Of a stretch of DNA of 64,000 nucleotides, positions 18,412-26,358 are shown piece by piece. The stretch's first letter is position 1; every line of letters starts with the position of its first letter. The stretch is from Coprococcus_C hominis (lineage in GTDB: Bacteria; Bacillota; Clostridia; Lachnospirales; Lachnospiraceae): the NCBI RefSeq assembly GCF_020687505.1, contig NZ_JAJEQT010000001.1, one strand, 5' to 3'. The notes below the pieces were generated by a model that was not told the origin of the DNA, did not search any database, and was given only the letters and a program-made list of their open reading frames with translations. A program made the position numbers and the translations under genes.

Positions 18412-18422
18412 GGTTTCCTCCG

Positions 18423-18452
18423 GCAGAAGCGTTTGTATCCGAAACGCCCTGC
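18423..18452 (-). promoter_or_regulatory. Hairpin in the uppP leader
   Basis: Arms GCAG...GCGTTT and AAACGC..CTGC enclose a 7-nt loop, with a small internal loop. It lies directly upstream of the uppP ribosome binding site. On the minus strand no T-run follows, so it is not a terminator for the gene upstream. On the plus strand ATTTTTG follows, but no plus-strand gene would use it. Confidence 0.4.
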
Positions 18453-18470
18453 ATTTTTGATTTTAATATT

Positions 18471-19955
18471 TTATGAATTTTTCTTTTTCTTGATCTGCTC
18501 TTCCATCGCCTGAATCACAATCTCCAACGCTTTTATGCGCGCATATTTTTTATCGTTGGATTCCAGTATATGCCAGGGCGCATACGTCGTATTTGTCTTT
18601 TGCAGCATCTCATTAACCGCATCCTCATAGAGATCCCATTTTTCCCGGTTTCGCCAGTCCTCATCAGTGATCTTCCAGCGTTTCTCCGGGGTATTCTGAC
18701 GAAGTGTGAACCGCTCTAACTGGGTATCCTTGTCGATCTGCACCCAGAATTTCACGATGACGGCACCCCAATCATCAAGTTCTTTCTCGAACTCATTGAT
18801 CTCGTTGTACGCCCGCTGCCAGTCGTTTTCCGAACAGAAGCCTTCCAGACGCTCTACCATCACACGTCCATACCAGGTACGGTCGAAGATTGCAATGTGT
18901 CCGCTCTTCGGCAGTCTGGTCCAGAAGCGCCACAGGAAATGCCGGTTTTTCTCGTGTGGCTCCGGGCTTGCAATCGGGTGAACCTCATAACCGCGTGCAT
19001 CGAGAGCCGCAGCAATCCGCTTGATATTACCACCCTTTCCGGCGGCATCCCAGCCCTCATAAGCGATGATAACCGGAATCTTCTCACGATATAACACATT
19101 GTGCAGTTCCGACAACCTTTTTTGCAGCTTTTCGAGCTTCTCCTGATATTCTTCCTCGGTAAGTTCCTTGTTCAAATCCACATCCGCAAGCTTCGGGATT
19201 GGAGAAAGCGGGAACAGATTCGGCAGGATCGGTACTGCACGTCCACTGTTTGCAAGCGCAGTCTCAATATTCTGATTGATACGCTCTAAGATCTGCAGCT
19301 CTGCCCATTTCTTACTCTTTGCATCAATGGCATACCACGGTGCATACGACTGGTTTGTCTGCTCCATGTAAGTCTGATAAACCTCTGAACATTTCTTATG
19401 CTTTTTGTTCTGCCACAAGTCCTCCTCGGAGACACGCCATGCCGTGTTCTCATCAGCAAGCAGCTCCTCCATCCGCTTCTTCTGCTCATTCTCATCAATA
19501 TAAAAGAAGAATTTCAGGATCGTGTAGCCGTTATCCGAAAGTGTCCGTTCAAACCGCTTGATACTGCAGATCTTCTTTCCAAACGCTTCCTCGTCCAACT
19601 GCTCATGCACACGGTCTCTCACGATTTCTTCCATCCAGCCGCCATCCATGAACGTGAACTGTCCATTCTCCGGAATCCGCTTGAAATATCGGTATAAAAA
19701 TGGTTTCCGAAGCTCGGTCGGCTCCGGCTGATCCATTGTCTCAACATGGAAAAAACGCGGATCCATGTTCTTAATGATCTTGCTTAACACACTGCCCTTT
19801 CCGGCAGCCCCAAATCCCTCGAACAAAACCAGTACCGGAAGCTTCGCTTCTTTGACCTTGATCTGCAAGGTGGCAAGCTTCTCTCTCGCTGCGGACAGTC
19901 TCTCCTTGAGTTCCTCGTCCTTCGGTTTCGTGATTGATGCGATCGTTTTCTCCAT
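18471..19955 (-). CDS. Tandem-domain polyphosphate kinase 2 (polyphosphate:AMP phosphotransferase type)
   Basis: About 494 residues from the ATG at 19955 (GGAGG six bases upstream; the earlier ATG at 19961 is too close to it). Two PPK2 domains: the first has Walker A EGFGAAGKGS near residue 50 but MDGGWMEEIVRDRV where the active domain has its lid motif. The second has EGWDAAGKGG near residue 300 and the canonical FDRTWYGRVMVERLEGF. This fused arrangement is that of PAP enzymes, which use polyphosphate to phosphorylate AMP, with the second half catalytic. The specificity is family-based. Confidence 0.85.
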   Translation of the reverse strand: MEKTIASITKPKDEELKERLSAAREKLATLQIKVKEAKLPVLVLFEGFGAAGKGSVLSKIIKNMDPRFFHVETMDQPEPTELRKPFLYRYFKRIPENGQFTFMDGGWMEEIVRDRVHEQLDEEAFGKKICSIKRFERTLSDNGYTILKFFFYIDENEQKKRMEELLADENTAWRVSEEDLWQNKKHKKCSEVYQTYMEQTNQSYAPWYAIDAKSKKWAELQILERINQNIETALANSGRAVPILPNLFPLSPIPKLADVDLNKELTEEEYQEKLEKLQKRLSELHNVLYREKIPVIIAYEGWDAAGKGGNIKRIAAALDARGYEVHPIASPEPHEKNRHFLWRFWTRLPKSGHIAIFDRTWYGRVMVERLEGFCSENDWQRAYNEINEFEKELDDWGAVIVKFWVQIDKDTQLERFTLRQNTPEKRWKITDEDWRNREKWDLYEDAVNEMLQKTNTTYAPWHILESNDKKYARIKALEIVIQAMEEQIKKKKNS

Positions 19956-19976
19956 AGGCATCCTCCTTCTTACCTC

Positions 19977-21257
19977 TTACGGCAAATCAACAAAATGGAA
20001 CTTCTTTCTTCCCTGTGCATAATCATCGACGATATGTCCATCGCCAAACAGCTTATATTTGTAACTGAGCAATCCCTCTAACCCGACTGGACCTCTCGCA
20101 TGTAATTTACTTGTACTGATGCCGACCTCTGCGCCAAATCCATAGCGGTAGCCGTCGGCAAACCGTGTGGAACAGTTCTGATATACGCCTGCTGAATCAA
20201 CCATTCGCATGAAATGAAGTGCCGTCTCCTTGTTCTCAGTCACGATGCTGTCCGTGTGATGGGAACCATGCCGGTTGATATGGTCGATTGCCTCATCCAC
20301 CGATTCCACAATCTTCGCCGACAAAATATAATCAAGATACTCGGTATCATCGTCCTTCTCCGTCGCAGGTACACAATCTACCAGCGCCTGAATCTCCTTC
20401 GTTCCACGAAGCTCGACGTGCTTTTCTTTAAGTGCCTGTGCCAGCTTCGGAACCAGCTCCTTCGCAATATCCTTGTGTACGAGCAATGTCTCTACGGTAT
20501 TGCAGGCACTGACATACTGTGTCTTCGCATCTAAGATAATTGGAATCGCCTTCCCGATATCCGCATCCTTATCTACATAGATATGACAGATGCCATCCGC
20601 ATGCCCCATAACCGGGATATTCGTATGACTCATAATATACTGCACAAATGCATTGGACCCACGTGGGATCAGCAGATCCACAGAACTCTGACAGGTAAGC
20701 AGCTCATTGATCTCACTTCTTGCCTCGAGCTGCAGCATACAGTTTTCCGGAAGTCCTGCTTCCCGTACCGCCGCATAGATCGTATCAAATAAGATCTTAT
20801 TGCTCTTTGTCGCCTCACTGCCACCCTTTAAGATCACACAGTTTCCACTCTTGATACAGAGTGCGGATATCTGCACAAGTGCGTCCGGTCTTGCCTCGAA
20901 GATCACACCGATCACACCGATCGGACATGTCTCACGGTACAAGGTAAGTCCCTCATCGAGCTCTCTGGCAAGCTTCGTCTGGAACAGTGGATCCGGCATC
21001 TGCACCAGATCATGAATACCATTTATGACATCGCGCAGCTTTCCTTCATCGAATTTGAGACGCTTTAAGACAGGCGCTGCAATCCCATCTTTTTCTGCCT
21101 GTTCCATATCCTGTCTGTTTGCGTCAAAGATCGCATCCTTGTTGTCCATCAATGCTTTCGCAACTGCCAAAAGCGCCTGGTCACGAAGCTCACCGGTTGT
21201 TCCTGCCAGCTTCGGGCTTGCCAGCTTCACAAGTCCTGCCTGTTCTTCTATCGTCAT
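19977..21257 (-). CDS. proA: Gamma-glutamyl phosphate reductase
   Basis: 426 residues from the ATG at 21257 (GGAGGAG upstream); the frame extends further but that section is Cys-rich and unlike ProA. Aldehyde-dehydrogenase fold with the catalytic cysteine in YVSACNTVETLL, NAD(P)-binding KGGSEA region, and RFADGYRYGFGAEVGIST near the end. It reduces gamma-glutamyl phosphate to glutamate semialdehyde for proline synthesis. proB is not adjacent. An imperfect hairpin (TGTGTGTTC against GAACTCACACA, 21272-21304) precedes the RBS. Confidence 0.94.
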   Translation of the reverse strand: MTIEEQAGLVKLASPKLAGTTGELRDQALLAVAKALMDNKDAIFDANRQDMEQAEKDGIAAPVLKRLKFDEGKLRDVINGIHDLVQMPDPLFQTKLARELDEGLTLYRETCPIGVIGVIFEARPDALVQISALCIKSGNCVILKGGSEATKSNKILFDTIYAAVREAGLPENCMLQLEARSEINELLTCQSSVDLLIPRGSNAFVQYIMSHTNIPVMGHADGICHIYVDKDADIGKAIPIILDAKTQYVSACNTVETLLVHKDIAKELVPKLAQALKEKHVELRGTKEIQALVDCVPATEKDDDTEYLDYILSAKIVESVDEAIDHINRHGSHHTDSIVTENKETALHFMRMVDSAGVYQNCSTRFADGYRYGFGAEVGISTSKLHARGPVGLEGLLSYKYKLFGDGHIVDDYAQGRKKFHFVDLP

Positions 21258-21320
21258 ATGCTCCTCCTTGCTGTGTGTTCCACAAAAATCACAGAACTCA
21301 CACATTGTATTTTCTTATTA

Positions 21321-21941
21321 CTATCGTATAAAATTCGTCTGGTTCGAGCGGTCTGCCGTCGGCGGCACAAGCCCCTTCTCCTTACCAGCTTCTAAGCATT
21401 TCAACACCCACGCCATATTGTGTCCGAGGTTCCGCATCGTCTGCATACCCTCGAGATCCTTCGCCGCATCCTCTGCATTTCTTCCATGCACCTGATTCCA
21501 GTAGGTCGAACCGACGGTAATCATCTGCGTGATACCGAAATATTTGTTCAGCACATCAAAGGTCGTCGCGGTGCCGCCACGTCTGGCTACTGCCACCGAA
21601 GCGCCCGGCTTATGTGCAAAATGCTTACCGCTGCTGTAAAATACCCGGTCTAAGAACGACTGGATCCGTCCACTTGGATGCGCATAGTAAACCGGCGTAC
21701 CGAATATGTATCCATCCGCGGCTTTTGCCTTCTCCACAAAGGCATTTACCGCATCATCGGAGAAGATACATCCGTTCTCTGTGCACTGTCCACAGCCAAG
21801 GCAATCCGCGACCGGACCTCCGCCAATCTGGAAAATCTCATACTCGATGCCATCTTCCTCGAGTGCCTTTCCGACCTCGGTCAAGGCTGCCATCGTCGTT
21901 CCATTGATATGGGAACTTCCATTCAACATCAATACTTTCAT
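21321..21941 (-). CDS. NADPH-dependent FMN reductase / flavodoxin-fold protein
   Basis: 206 residues. N-terminal FMN phosphate-binding loop LNGSSHINGTT, a Cys cluster CLGCGQCTENGC (about residues 49-60) typical of iron-sulfur flavoproteins and related oxidoreductases, and FGTPVYYAHPSGRIQSFLDRV. A cytoplasmic redox enzyme of the FMN_red family; the physiological acceptor is unknown. AAGGAG precedes the ATG. It lies 63 bp upstream of proA. Confidence 0.85.
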   Translation of the reverse strand: MKVLMLNGSSHINGTTMAALTEVGKALEEDGIEYEIFQIGGGPVADCLGCGQCTENGCIFSDDAVNAFVEKAKAADGYIFGTPVYYAHPSGRIQSFLDRVFYSSGKHFAHKPGASVAVARRGGTATTFDVLNKYFGITQMITVGSTYWNQVHGRNAEDAAKDLEGMQTMRNLGHNMAWVLKCLEAGKEKGLVPPTADRSNQTNFIR

Positions 21942-21983
21942 TTTATTCCACTCCTTATTCTAACTGACTCTATATTAAATTAT

Positions 21984-22760
21984 TTATCCAAGTGCCACAT
22001 CGAGCACCATCATCAGCGCAAAGCCGATTGCTGTACCGATCGTTCCGATATTCGTATGCTCGCCCGCCTGTGCTTCCGGGATCAGTTCCTCCACAACAAC
22101 ATAGATCATCGCACCAGCTGCAAAAGACAGGAAATACGGAAGAATCTTCGTCATCTGCGCTGCAAGCAGGATTGTCAGAAATCCAAACACCGGCTCCACT
22201 GCGCCGGATGCCATACCACACAGAAATGCTTTCGGTTTTCCCATACCTTCGCCCTTTAACGGCATAGAGACAATCGCGCCCTCCGGGAAATTCTGAATCG
22301 CAATACCAAGTGACAGGGCAAATGCACCCGTAATCGTAATTCCGGCATTGCCTGCAAGCGCACCGGCAATCGTGACACCGACCGCCATGCCTTCCGGTAT
22401 ATTGTGCAGCGTGATTGCAAACAGCATCATCAGTGTCTTACTGATCTTCGTATGTACACCCTCCGGCTTATCACTGTTTAAGTGCAGATGCGGAATCAGG
22501 GTATCCAATAACAATAAAAATGCGATGCCAAGCAAAAAGCCGACCACCGCTGGCACCCACGCGATGCCGCCCTGTGCCTCCATCATATCGATCGAAGGAA
22601 TCAGAAGCGACCAGACCGATGCAGCGATCATCACGCCGGACGCAAAGCCGAGCAGCGCTTTCTCAAGCTTCGGAGCGATCTTTTCTTTCATAAAAAATAC
22701 CATTGCCGCGCCAAGTGTTGTTCCTATAAAAGGTATGCCAAGGGCAATCAATATATTCAT
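21984..22760 (-). CDS. ZIP-family divalent metal transporter
   Basis: 258 residues with about eight hydrophobic segments and the two ZIP signature helices, TLHNIPEGMAVGV and GIAIQNFPEGAIVSM, whose His/Asn/Glu residues form the binuclear metal site. Likely imports zinc or other divalent cations (ZupT/GufA-like). A cytoplasmic loop around residues 90-100 carries the sequence LIPHLHLNSDK. GGAGG precedes the ATG. Confidence 0.9.
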   Translation of the reverse strand: MNILIALGIPFIGTTLGAAMVFFMKEKIAPKLEKALLGFASGVMIAASVWSLLIPSIDMMEAQGGIAWVPAVVGFLLGIAFLLLLDTLIPHLHLNSDKPEGVHTKISKTLMMLFAITLHNIPEGMAVGVTIAGALAGNAGITITGAFALSLGIAIQNFPEGAIVSMPLKGEGMGKPKAFLCGMASGAVEPVFGFLTILLAAQMTKILPYFLSFAAGAMIYVVVEELIPEAQAGEHTNIGTIGTAIGFALMMVLDVALG

Positions 22761-22827
22761 ATATGCCTCCTTATTTCATAGATATCCATATTATATACAA
22801 AATAACCGGAATCGGCAACAAAGAATA

Positions 22828-22860
22828 AAGGATTGCACGGTCAAAACCAATGCAATCCTT
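22828..22860 (-). terminator. Terminator downstream of pyridoxal kinase
   Basis: Perfect 10-bp stem AAGGATTGCA/TGCAATCCTT with a 13-nt loop, followed on the minus strand by TATTCTTTG. Confidence 0.55.
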
Positions 22861-22891
22861 CCTTGGGGATTCAGATATAAGTAATACGCAT

Positions 22892-23728
22892 TTATTTGTT
22901 CAATTCCGTCACAAGCATCGGCAATGCACGCTCAAAGCATACGCCATACCAGTGTCCGTCGTCTGTTTTCTTAATACTGTCCACAACGAAATCAGCAGCC
23001 ATCTTTGCAGCTTCGGAAATCGTCTTTCCCTGCATCATCGCACCTGTAAAAGCTGCCGCATAACAATCGCCGGTTCCATGTGAGCTCTTTGGCACCTTCT
23101 CTGTGAAATAATATTCTGCTTTTTTCTCTGCGCAGTCATATACGACAACTCCGATCTTATCATCTTCAAAGCTGATGCCTTTTAAAACAATCTTCTTGCA
23201 GCCAAGCTTCGCAAGAGCCTCTAAAATCATCTGTACATACGCTTCATCCTGTCCTTCTAACCGCAGTTCACAGCCAGTCATAAATGCCGCCTCTGTAATA
23301 TTCGGAAGGATAATATCCGCACTGCCACAGAGCTTTGCCATCTGTGCAACAAACGCATCATCAAATCCATAGTACAGGCTTCCGTTATCTGCCATCGCCG
23401 GATCCACGATCAGAAGTCCGTCTTCCTTCACAACACGTTTTTTCAGATCATACACATATTCAATCTGCGTGATACTGCCGAGGTATCCGGTGTACAGGCA
23501 GTCAAAGCTGATGTTTTCTTTCTCCCAGTGATCCATAATGCCGGGAATATCCTCCGTCAGATCACGGAATGTATACCCGGTAAATCCACCTGTATGTGTA
23601 GACAATACCGCCGAAGGCAGTATGATAGTCTCTACGCCACATGCCGAGATGATTGGAAGTGCGACTGTAAGGGAACACTGTCCCATACATGAAATATCCT
23701 GAATTGTCAAAACTTTTTTATCTGTCAT
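22892..23728 (-). CDS. pdxY: Pyridoxal/pyridoxamine kinase
   Basis: 278 residues of the PfkB/ribokinase-like PdxK/PdxY group. Substrate-site region TIQDISCMGQCSLTVALP, VDPAMADNG, and the catalytic anion-hole motif HGTGDCYAAAF near the C-terminus. It salvages pyridoxal, pyridoxine or pyridoxamine to PLP. Start ATG 23728 has GAGGTG six bases upstream; the GTG nine bases earlier is less likely. It diverges from a MocR-type regulator, which strongly supports a vitamin B6 role. Confidence 0.9.
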   Translation of the reverse strand: MTDKKVLTIQDISCMGQCSLTVALPIISACGVETIILPSAVLSTHTGGFTGYTFRDLTEDIPGIMDHWEKENISFDCLYTGYLGSITQIEYVYDLKKRVVKEDGLLIVDPAMADNGSLYYGFDDAFVAQMAKLCGSADIILPNITEAAFMTGCELRLEGQDEAYVQMILEALAKLGCKKIVLKGISFEDDKIGVVVYDCAEKKAEYYFTEKVPKSSHGTGDCYAAAFTGAMMQGKTISEAAKMAADFVVDSIKKTDDGHWYGVCFERALPMLVTELNK

Positions 23729-23756
23729 GTTAAACACCTCTTTTTTATTTTCTCTA

Positions 23757-23785
23757 ACTATATAGTCACTTTGACCTTGTGTAAA
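23757..23785 (-). promoter_or_regulatory. Promoter of pdxY
   Basis: Minus-strand TTTACA (23785-23780), 17-bp spacer and TATAGT (23762-23757), 29 bp before the start codon. Confidence 0.65.
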
Positions 23786-23823
23786 TCTCCAATTGTAAAA
23801 TATCTAGAAATGTCAGATTTACA
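23780..23823. promoter_or_regulatory. Candidate PdxR operator in the divergent promoter
   Basis: A perfect 9-bp inverted repeat, TGTAAATCT (23780-23788) and AGATTTACA (23815-23823), spaced 26 bp apart. A further TTGTAAA sits between the arms at 23793-23799. The arms coincide with the -35 elements of both divergent promoters, so a dimer bridging them could repress both genes. MocR regulators commonly bind widely spaced repeats in such gaps; the assignment here is inference. Confidence 0.5.
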
Positions 23824-23846
23824 AAATCATAAATATAGTTTATACT
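23818..23846 (+). promoter_or_regulatory. Promoter of the MocR/PdxR-type regulator
   Basis: TTTACA (23818-23823), 17-bp spacer and TATACT (23841-23846). Predicted leader about 75 nt. Confidence 0.65.
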
Positions 23847-23882
23847 TTTCAACAGAAAACATCCGATTTTATATTAAATAAC

Positions 23883-23904
23883 GGCATTTTCATCTAAAAA
23901 TGCC
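23883..23904 (+). promoter_or_regulatory. Leader hairpin of the regulator gene
   Basis: Perfect 8-bp stem GGCATTTT/AAAATGCC with loop CATCTA, ending about 10 nt before the AAAAAGGAG ribosome binding site. No T-run follows, so it is not a terminator. Confidence 0.4.
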
Positions 23905-23928
23905 AGAACACAGAAAAAGGAGCTTATC

Positions 23929-25347
23929 ATGTTAACCTACTCTTTCGATAAACGCGGCGGTCAAAGCCTGTATGAATACCTTTATAACTGCATGAAAACT
24001 GACATTATAAACGGTGTTTTATCCCCAAATGAAAAGCTACCATCCAAACGTGCATTTGCAAGCAATCACGGCATCAGCATTGTCACGGTTGAAAACACAT
24101 ATGGACAGCTGATGGCAGAAGGATACATCTATTCCAAACCCAAAAGCGGATTCTTTGTTTCCCCGATACAAAGTCAGATCGTTTCTGTAAACAACGAATC
24201 TGACCTTATTGAAGCACAAAAGCCATACGTCCATGACAATTCCATCAATCTGATTTCCAATCATACAGCTCCGGAGAATTTTCCTTTTTCTATCTGGGCG
24301 AAGCTGACTCGTCAGATTTTGAGTGAGCAAAGTCCGGATCTGTTAGTGCCTCCACCTGCCGGCGGTGTACCGGAATTACGTACAGCCATTGCCAGACATC
24401 TGCACGAATTCCGCGGCATCAACGCATCCCCGGAGCAGATCATGATCGGTGCCGGAACAGAATACCTGTATGGCCTGATCGTACAGTTGCTTGGACGGGA
24501 TCTTGTCTACGGACTGGAAAATCCGAGTTCCAAGAAGATCCGCAGCATCTATGAGGCTCTCGGTGTGAAGGTTGCACCGCTCGAGATGGACGAGGAGGGG
24601 ATTCAATTAGATGCCCGGAACCTGACGATTCCCGACATCATCCAGATATCTCCATCCCACCATTTTCCAACCGGCATTGTAACTTCTGTGAGCCGGAGAT
24701 ATGGACTTTTGCAATGGGCAAATGAATCGAATTCCCGCTATATTATTGAAGATGATTTCGACAGTGAATTCCGTCTGCAGGGAAAGCCGATTCCATCCCT
24801 GTTCTCAATGGATACCACGGACAAGGTTATCTATTTTAACACCTTTACCAAAAGCCTTGCCTCCACGATCCGTATCAGCTATATGGTCCTTCCCAAGTCC
24901 CTGCTTCACCTGTATTACAACAAGCTTGGCTTTTATGCCTGTACGGTATCGAATTTCGAGCAGTATACACTTGCAGCCTTTATACGGGATCAATATTTCG
25001 AGAAACATATCAATCGTATGCGGAACCACTATCGCAGCCTGCGTGATGAGTTGATTGCAGGGTTTAAGCAAAGTCCAATTGCTGATAGGATTACAATCAG
25101 CCAGGAAAATGCAGGGCTGCATTTTCTGCTGCATATTGACAGCAAAAAAAGTGATCAGGAATTACAGGCGATGGCTCAGACACACGATATCACACTCGCA
25201 TTCGTCTCCGATTATTACAGCTATGATTTCAAATCCGATATAAGCCGGTACGACCACACCGCGATCATCAACTATTCCGGACTTAACATGGACGATATCC
25301 CGGTCGTAATCGAACGGCTCAGCAGTGCCTGGAGCGATTTGCTATGA
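23929..25347 (+). CDS. MocR/PdxR-family regulator (GntR HTH fused to aminotransferase-like domain)
   Basis: 472 residues. The N-terminal winged helix (about 12-75) contains NGVLSPNEKLPSKRAFASNHGISIVTVENTY. It is followed by a fold-type I aminotransferase-like domain (about 110-470) with VPPPAGGVPELRTAIARHL, the Asp of EDDFDSEF and the Schiff-base Lys of FTKSLASTIR. In this family PLP binding to the second domain controls DNA binding. The protein diverges from a pyridoxal kinase gene, so a PdxR-like role in B6 salvage control is likely. AAAAGGAG is placed well before the ATG. Confidence 0.9.
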   Translation: MLTYSFDKRGGQSLYEYLYNCMKTDIINGVLSPNEKLPSKRAFASNHGISIVTVENTYGQLMAEGYIYSKPKSGFFVSPIQSQIVSVNNESDLIEAQKPYVHDNSINLISNHTAPENFPFSIWAKLTRQILSEQSPDLLVPPPAGGVPELRTAIARHLHEFRGINASPEQIMIGAGTEYLYGLIVQLLGRDLVYGLENPSSKKIRSIYEALGVKVAPLEMDEEGIQLDARNLTIPDIIQISPSHHFPTGIVTSVSRRYGLLQWANESNSRYIIEDDFDSEFRLQGKPIPSLFSMDTTDKVIYFNTFTKSLASTIRISYMVLPKSLLHLYYNKLGFYACTVSNFEQYTLAAFIRDQYFEKHINRMRNHYRSLRDELIAGFKQSPIADRITISQENAGLHFLLHIDSKKSDQELQAMAQTHDITLAFVSDYYSYDFKSDISRYDHTAIINYSGLNMDDIPVVIERLSSAWSDLL

Positions 25348-25362
25348 TGCCTGCAGCATCAT
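25344..25362 (+). terminator. Weak hairpin at the end of the MocR-type gene
   Basis: Perfect 7-bp stem ATGATGC/GCATCAT with a 5-nt loop that includes the stop codon in its 5' arm, followed by TTCAATTATTTG. The U-tract is poor, so termination is uncertain. Confidence 0.35.
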
Positions 25363-25472
25363 TTCAATTATTTGAACGGTTCCATATATATATTTGAAAA
25401 TGTATATTTTCTTCACAAACAACAAATGTTATACTTATGTTATCTTTATACGCAAACACAAAGGAGGATATT

Positions 25473-26312
25473 ATGTTCGCTTATAATCTCTGGCAATGGA
25501 TTGCCTTTTTCATCATCTACTGCCTCATCGGATGGATCGGTGAAAGCTTATATGTGTCATGGGAACACAGGAAATGGGTCAATCGTGGATTCCTGCATGG
25601 TCCGTTTCTTCCGATTTACGGATTTGGTGCTGTGATCATTCTGATTTCCACCATTCCGGTCCGCAATAACTATTTTTTAATTTTCCTGTTCGGTATGCTT
25701 GGTGCCACCCTGCTTGAATACTTTACCGGATGGGCGATGGAACAGATCTTCCATGTCAAATACTGGGATTACACCTACGACTTCTGTAACCTGCACGGTT
25801 ATATCTGTCTTGGCTGTTCTCTCACATGGGGCGTCTGTGCACTGCTTCTGACCGGGCTTGTGCATACCCCGATTGAAAAACTTGTTTTATCCCTTCCTGC
25901 TGTACCTCTGATGGTCATCGATATCATATTCGCGGTTTATTTTATCTGGGATATGATTACATCTGCACAGGAAGCATTTGATTTAAAGAAGATCATCCTT
26001 GAAAACGAGGAAGTCCAGCGTCTGCAGAAACGTCTTGATGTGATACATGCCTTTGCGGAGGATGACAAGACAAAGTTCCAGGATTATCTGAAAGAGAAAG
26101 GATTGGAATTTAACAAGAGCAAAGAAGAACTCACCGAAGAATTCCAGAACCGGCTCCAGGCAGCCAGAGATCGTGTTGATCACCGCTCCCAGAAGATGCG
26201 CAAGCATGCTACACGTATCTTAAGCCGTAACCCGGGTTCTGTATCCTTTAAACACAAGGCTGAATTTGAATCCATCAAAGAACGTATTAACGAGCTTAGA
26301 AAAACGAAATAA
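25473..26312 (+). CDS. CmpB-type membrane protein (putative ABC transporter permease family)
   Basis: 279 residues from the ATG at 25473 (AAGGAGG upstream), not the earlier in-frame ATG. Four to five transmembrane segments in residues 1-155 include GWIGESLYVSWEHRKWVNRGFLHGP, the hallmark of this family (often annotated ABC_trans_CmpB). The C-terminal 120 residues are a highly charged cytoplasmic helix or coiled coil ending in IKERINELRKTK. No ATPase adjoins it, so an actual transport role is unsupported. Common in Lachnospiraceae. Confidence 0.75.
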   Translation: MFAYNLWQWIAFFIIYCLIGWIGESLYVSWEHRKWVNRGFLHGPFLPIYGFGAVIILISTIPVRNNYFLIFLFGMLGATLLEYFTGWAMEQIFHVKYWDYTYDFCNLHGYICLGCSLTWGVCALLLTGLVHTPIEKLVLSLPAVPLMVIDIIFAVYFIWDMITSAQEAFDLKKIILENEEVQRLQKRLDVIHAFAEDDKTKFQDYLKEKGLEFNKSKEELTEEFQNRLQAARDRVDHRSQKMRKHATRILSRNPGSVSFKHKAEFESIKERINELRKTK

Positions 26313-26329
26313 TATAAGAAAAAGAAAAT

Positions 26330-26358
26330 CCAGGCGTTCCTCTTATGAGGATGCCTGG
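26330..26358. terminator. Bidirectional terminator sharing bases with the EAL gene stop
   Basis: Stem CCAGGC..TTCCTC against GAGGATGCCTGG with 4-nt loop TTAT. On the minus strand it is followed by ATTTTCTTTTTCTTA, a strong U-tract; on the plus strand by ATAAATTTT. The stop codon of the minus-strand EAL gene (26345-26343) lies in the loop. Confidence 0.8.

Noticed and set aside
21258..21320. T-box or other riboswitch before proA
   Set aside because: The leader is only about 60 nt with one imperfect hairpin and lacks T-box hallmarks.
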